Shown here: positions 62,200 through 64,000 of the stretch, piece after piece | How the letters are laid out: the number at the start of each line of letters is the position of its first letter | How positions within the stretch are numbered: position 1 is the first letter of the stretch | Assembly (NCBI GenBank): GCA_964035575.1 | Contig: OZ037856.1 | Span: forward strand, 372,001-436,000 | Source: Rhynchopus sp. YZ270_cl-10 | Taxonomy: Eukaryota; Euglenozoa; Diplonemea; Diplonemida; Diplonemidae | Length of the DNA stretch: 64,000 bases | Direction: 5' to 3' | Program-made: the position numbers and the translations under genes | The notes under the pieces: model-generated | The model's input: only the letters and a program-made list of their open reading frames with translations | Database searches by the model: none | Told to the model about the DNA's origin: nothing

Positions 62200-63224
62200 G
62201 GTCAGGTTGGGTTGCTGTGGGTGTGGTGGTGGTGGTGGTGGTGTGGATGTAGATGTGGCGGGGGGGGTGAAGAGACAAAAAGTGGGGTGGGTTGGGGATG
62301 CATGTGTGGTGTGACCATCATTTTTTGTGGTAAAAGATGCTTGGTAAAACATCTATTTCCTCCGATCTTCTTGTGGAGAGGAAAAGGGAGGGGGAGGGGG
62401 AGAGGAGGGGGAAAGACAGACCAATTACCGGACAACCTAATATATGATATGAAGTCAGAGAGAGGATAAGTTTACACCCTTTTTTTTGTTCGTTGAAAAC
62501 GCAGCAAGAAAAAAGACAATTTTTCCTCTGATTTTTTTCTTCCAGACCCCAAAAGCCCCGAAAACCTCCGATAAAGTGAAATTGATAAGTGTGAATGCCT
62601 CTGAGACGCAGACCCTGAGGTATTGAACCCGGAAGTGCTGCACCAGACGTACTTACTTCGACCATACGGGCAACCCCCATATTTTCTCTTTAACGTGCCC
62701 ATATTTCTAATGGCGAAAACGCCCATATATTTGCCCATATTTAGGTGTTGTCCACCTCGGCTGCCAAGTAAGACTAGGGAGTTGTTTACAGAAAAACTGT
62801 AAGCAGGCGCACGTCAGAAAATAGGGGGAAACATTCTCTTGTTCGTACCATTGTCTTTGTAAATGAGGTTATAATGACACTTCGTGGGAGTACCAAATGA
62901 CATTTCGAGGTACTTTGCACTTCGTTAAACCACAAAAAAAAAAACACACAAAAAAGTCCCAGAAACGAATAACAATTCCTTTCCCGGAAAGAGCAAAGAA
63001 AGGGTTGATAAGATGAGTACCACGCTTTAACATCACCCCATGACACTCCCCTATTTGTTAAATATAAAAGTGTAATAAATGTGAAGATAGCTGGCCCTGG
63101 AAAGGAAGCAAGCATCCCCTCACTTTCCACACCCCCCACAACCCACCTTATTAGCAATTCTTCCACGAATCACTCATAACTTCCGAACATCCCCACACCC
63201 CTCTCTCTCTCTCTCCCTTTCTCC
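62200..63224. other. spacer between the membrane protein and DUF5054 genes
   Basis: No gene is seen. It holds a diverged family III hairpin (about 62577-62615) followed on the minus strand by GGGTTCAATACC, four GCCCATATT-like units (about 62672-62745) and a family I-like hairpin near 63007. Confidence 0.5.
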
Positions 63225-64000
63225 TCATAAAAAATTGACCCGCACCTCCTCCCTTTCTAACAGACGGAGGATCTGGGGCGAGGTTATCATCGTAGCGATT
63301 GTGGTTGCGGCGGCCATGACGAGGTAGTGCTGGACCTTTTGGAACATCCAGTAGACGCATGAGATGGGGACTTTGCGTTTGTGGAGGAGGACGCTTTGTA
63401 TAGCACTGGCGAAGAGGGACATGAGGACGGGGAGGATTGCTCCTATGATGAGGGTAGACATCACTTCGCTTGCAGGGCGGTCGCCTCGCCGTGTGCACAC
63501 TATAATCGCTGCGGCAACTGAAGAACAAGTGTCGGTTTGGACACTCACAAAGACAACCTGGCTCGCCAAGCATGCACCCTTCCCCGTCTTCAACCCGGTT
63601 TGCCACCGCATCAAAAGAAACGCCAGTAACACCCTTAACGCCTGCGCAAACACTTCAGACAGCAACGCCCACTCCACCGGCATACAGTACAGCACCACCT
63701 TCGAAGGGAGCAACAACGACATCTCCATCCCCGCGATAGGAAGACGTACCAAATTGGGTAGGAGAAGATGCGCTTCGTGCACCTTAAGCAGCAGCGTCAC
63801 CGTCGGAGCTACCACCACCACAGTCCAACCACACCGCACCAAAAGCTTTTGCACATCCGTCGCGTCCTCCATCGCTGGCACCACATAGCTGGTAATAAAG
63901 ACAACTGTCACCGCAGTCAATGAGAAGGGGGCTGCCATCTGCAATGCTGTCCAGTTTTCTGCAAAACGTCTCTGCGCGATGAACACCAACACCCCAACAG
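63225..64000 (-). CDS. multi-pass membrane protein, 3' part only
   Basis: An open frame of about 258 codons ends with the stop at 63225 and continues beyond the right edge, so the start is missing. Several hydrophobic helices are visible: FSLTAVTVVFITSYVVPAM, GWTVVVVAPTVTLLL, LLSEVFAQALRVLLAFLLM, SSVAAAIIVC, LIIGAILPVLMSLFASAIQSVLL and YLVMAAATTIATMIT. Short charged loops lie between them. The C-terminus is charged (RLLEREEVRVNFL). It resembles a transporter or channel segment, but no signature motif is seen, and I assign no family. Possible introns cannot be judged without the 5' part. Confidence 0.55.
   Translation of the reverse strand, partial: VGVLVFIAQRRFAENWTALQMAAPFSLTAVTVVFITSYVVPAMEDATDVQKLLVRCGWTVVVVAPTVTLLLKVHEAHLLLPNLVRLPIAGMEMSLLLPSKVVLYCMPVEWALLSEVFAQALRVLLAFLLMRWQTGLKTGKGACLASQVVFVSVQTDTCSSVAAAIIVCTRRGDRPASEVMSTLIIGAILPVLMSLFASAIQSVLLHKRKVPISCVYWMFQKVQHYLVMAAATTIATMITSPQILRLLEREEVRVNFL

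Overview
This is nuclear DNA of a eukaryotic protist. Genes are interrupted by short spliceosomal introns, nearly all with a GTATG-type donor. Coding DNA is GC-rich at third positions, and spacers are full of A and T homopolymers. The gene set is typically eukaryotic: a Prp2/DHX16 spliceosomal helicase, epsilon-COP, a CLASP/TOG protein, calcyphosin, cathepsin X/Z, a 17-beta-HSD12-type reductase, and an FHA plus BRCT protein. All 15 recognised host genes lie on the minus strand, and most have a pyrimidine-rich tract ending in CAG a short way upstream of the ATG. This resembles unidirectional, possibly trans-spliced, gene clusters such as those of Euglenozoa (diplonemids are one candidate). The lineage is inference; no rRNA gene or spliced-leader gene is present to prove it.

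Layout, in the direction of transcription (right to left). First comes a cluster of ten genes: a partial multi-pass membrane protein (63225-64000), a secreted DUF5054/GH38-like protein, epsilon-COP, a small dually acylated protein, a CLASP-like protein, a 1698-residue EF-hand membrane protein, an HSD17B12-like reductase, calcyphosin, cathepsin Z and a five-RRM protein. A gene desert of about 16.5 kb follows (14103-30641). It holds two head-to-tail composite elements with identical ends and unlike centres (22746-27909), a terminal-inverted-repeat element, and many small hairpin repeats. Remnants of hAT transposons follow (12776-14102). The left end holds a short coiled-coil protein, a GAF-like coiled-coil protein, the FHA/BRCT protein, the DEAH helicase, and the 5' part of a serine-rich gene that leaves the window.

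The most unusual content is non-coding. Spacers and introns carry dozens of 25-70 nt hairpin repeats of several families. Within a family the framework and loop stay constant while the paired stem changes on both sides, which suggests folded RNA. One family carries a C(UUCG)G tetraloop, and that loop is only present when the minus strand, the coding strand, is read. Other notable items are a 66-nt fragment of 28S rRNA inside a small inverted-repeat element, a (TAAGGGG)15 intron array able to form G-quadruplexes and repeating a 5' splice-site-like motif, and several short inverted-repeat elements with visible target-site duplications.
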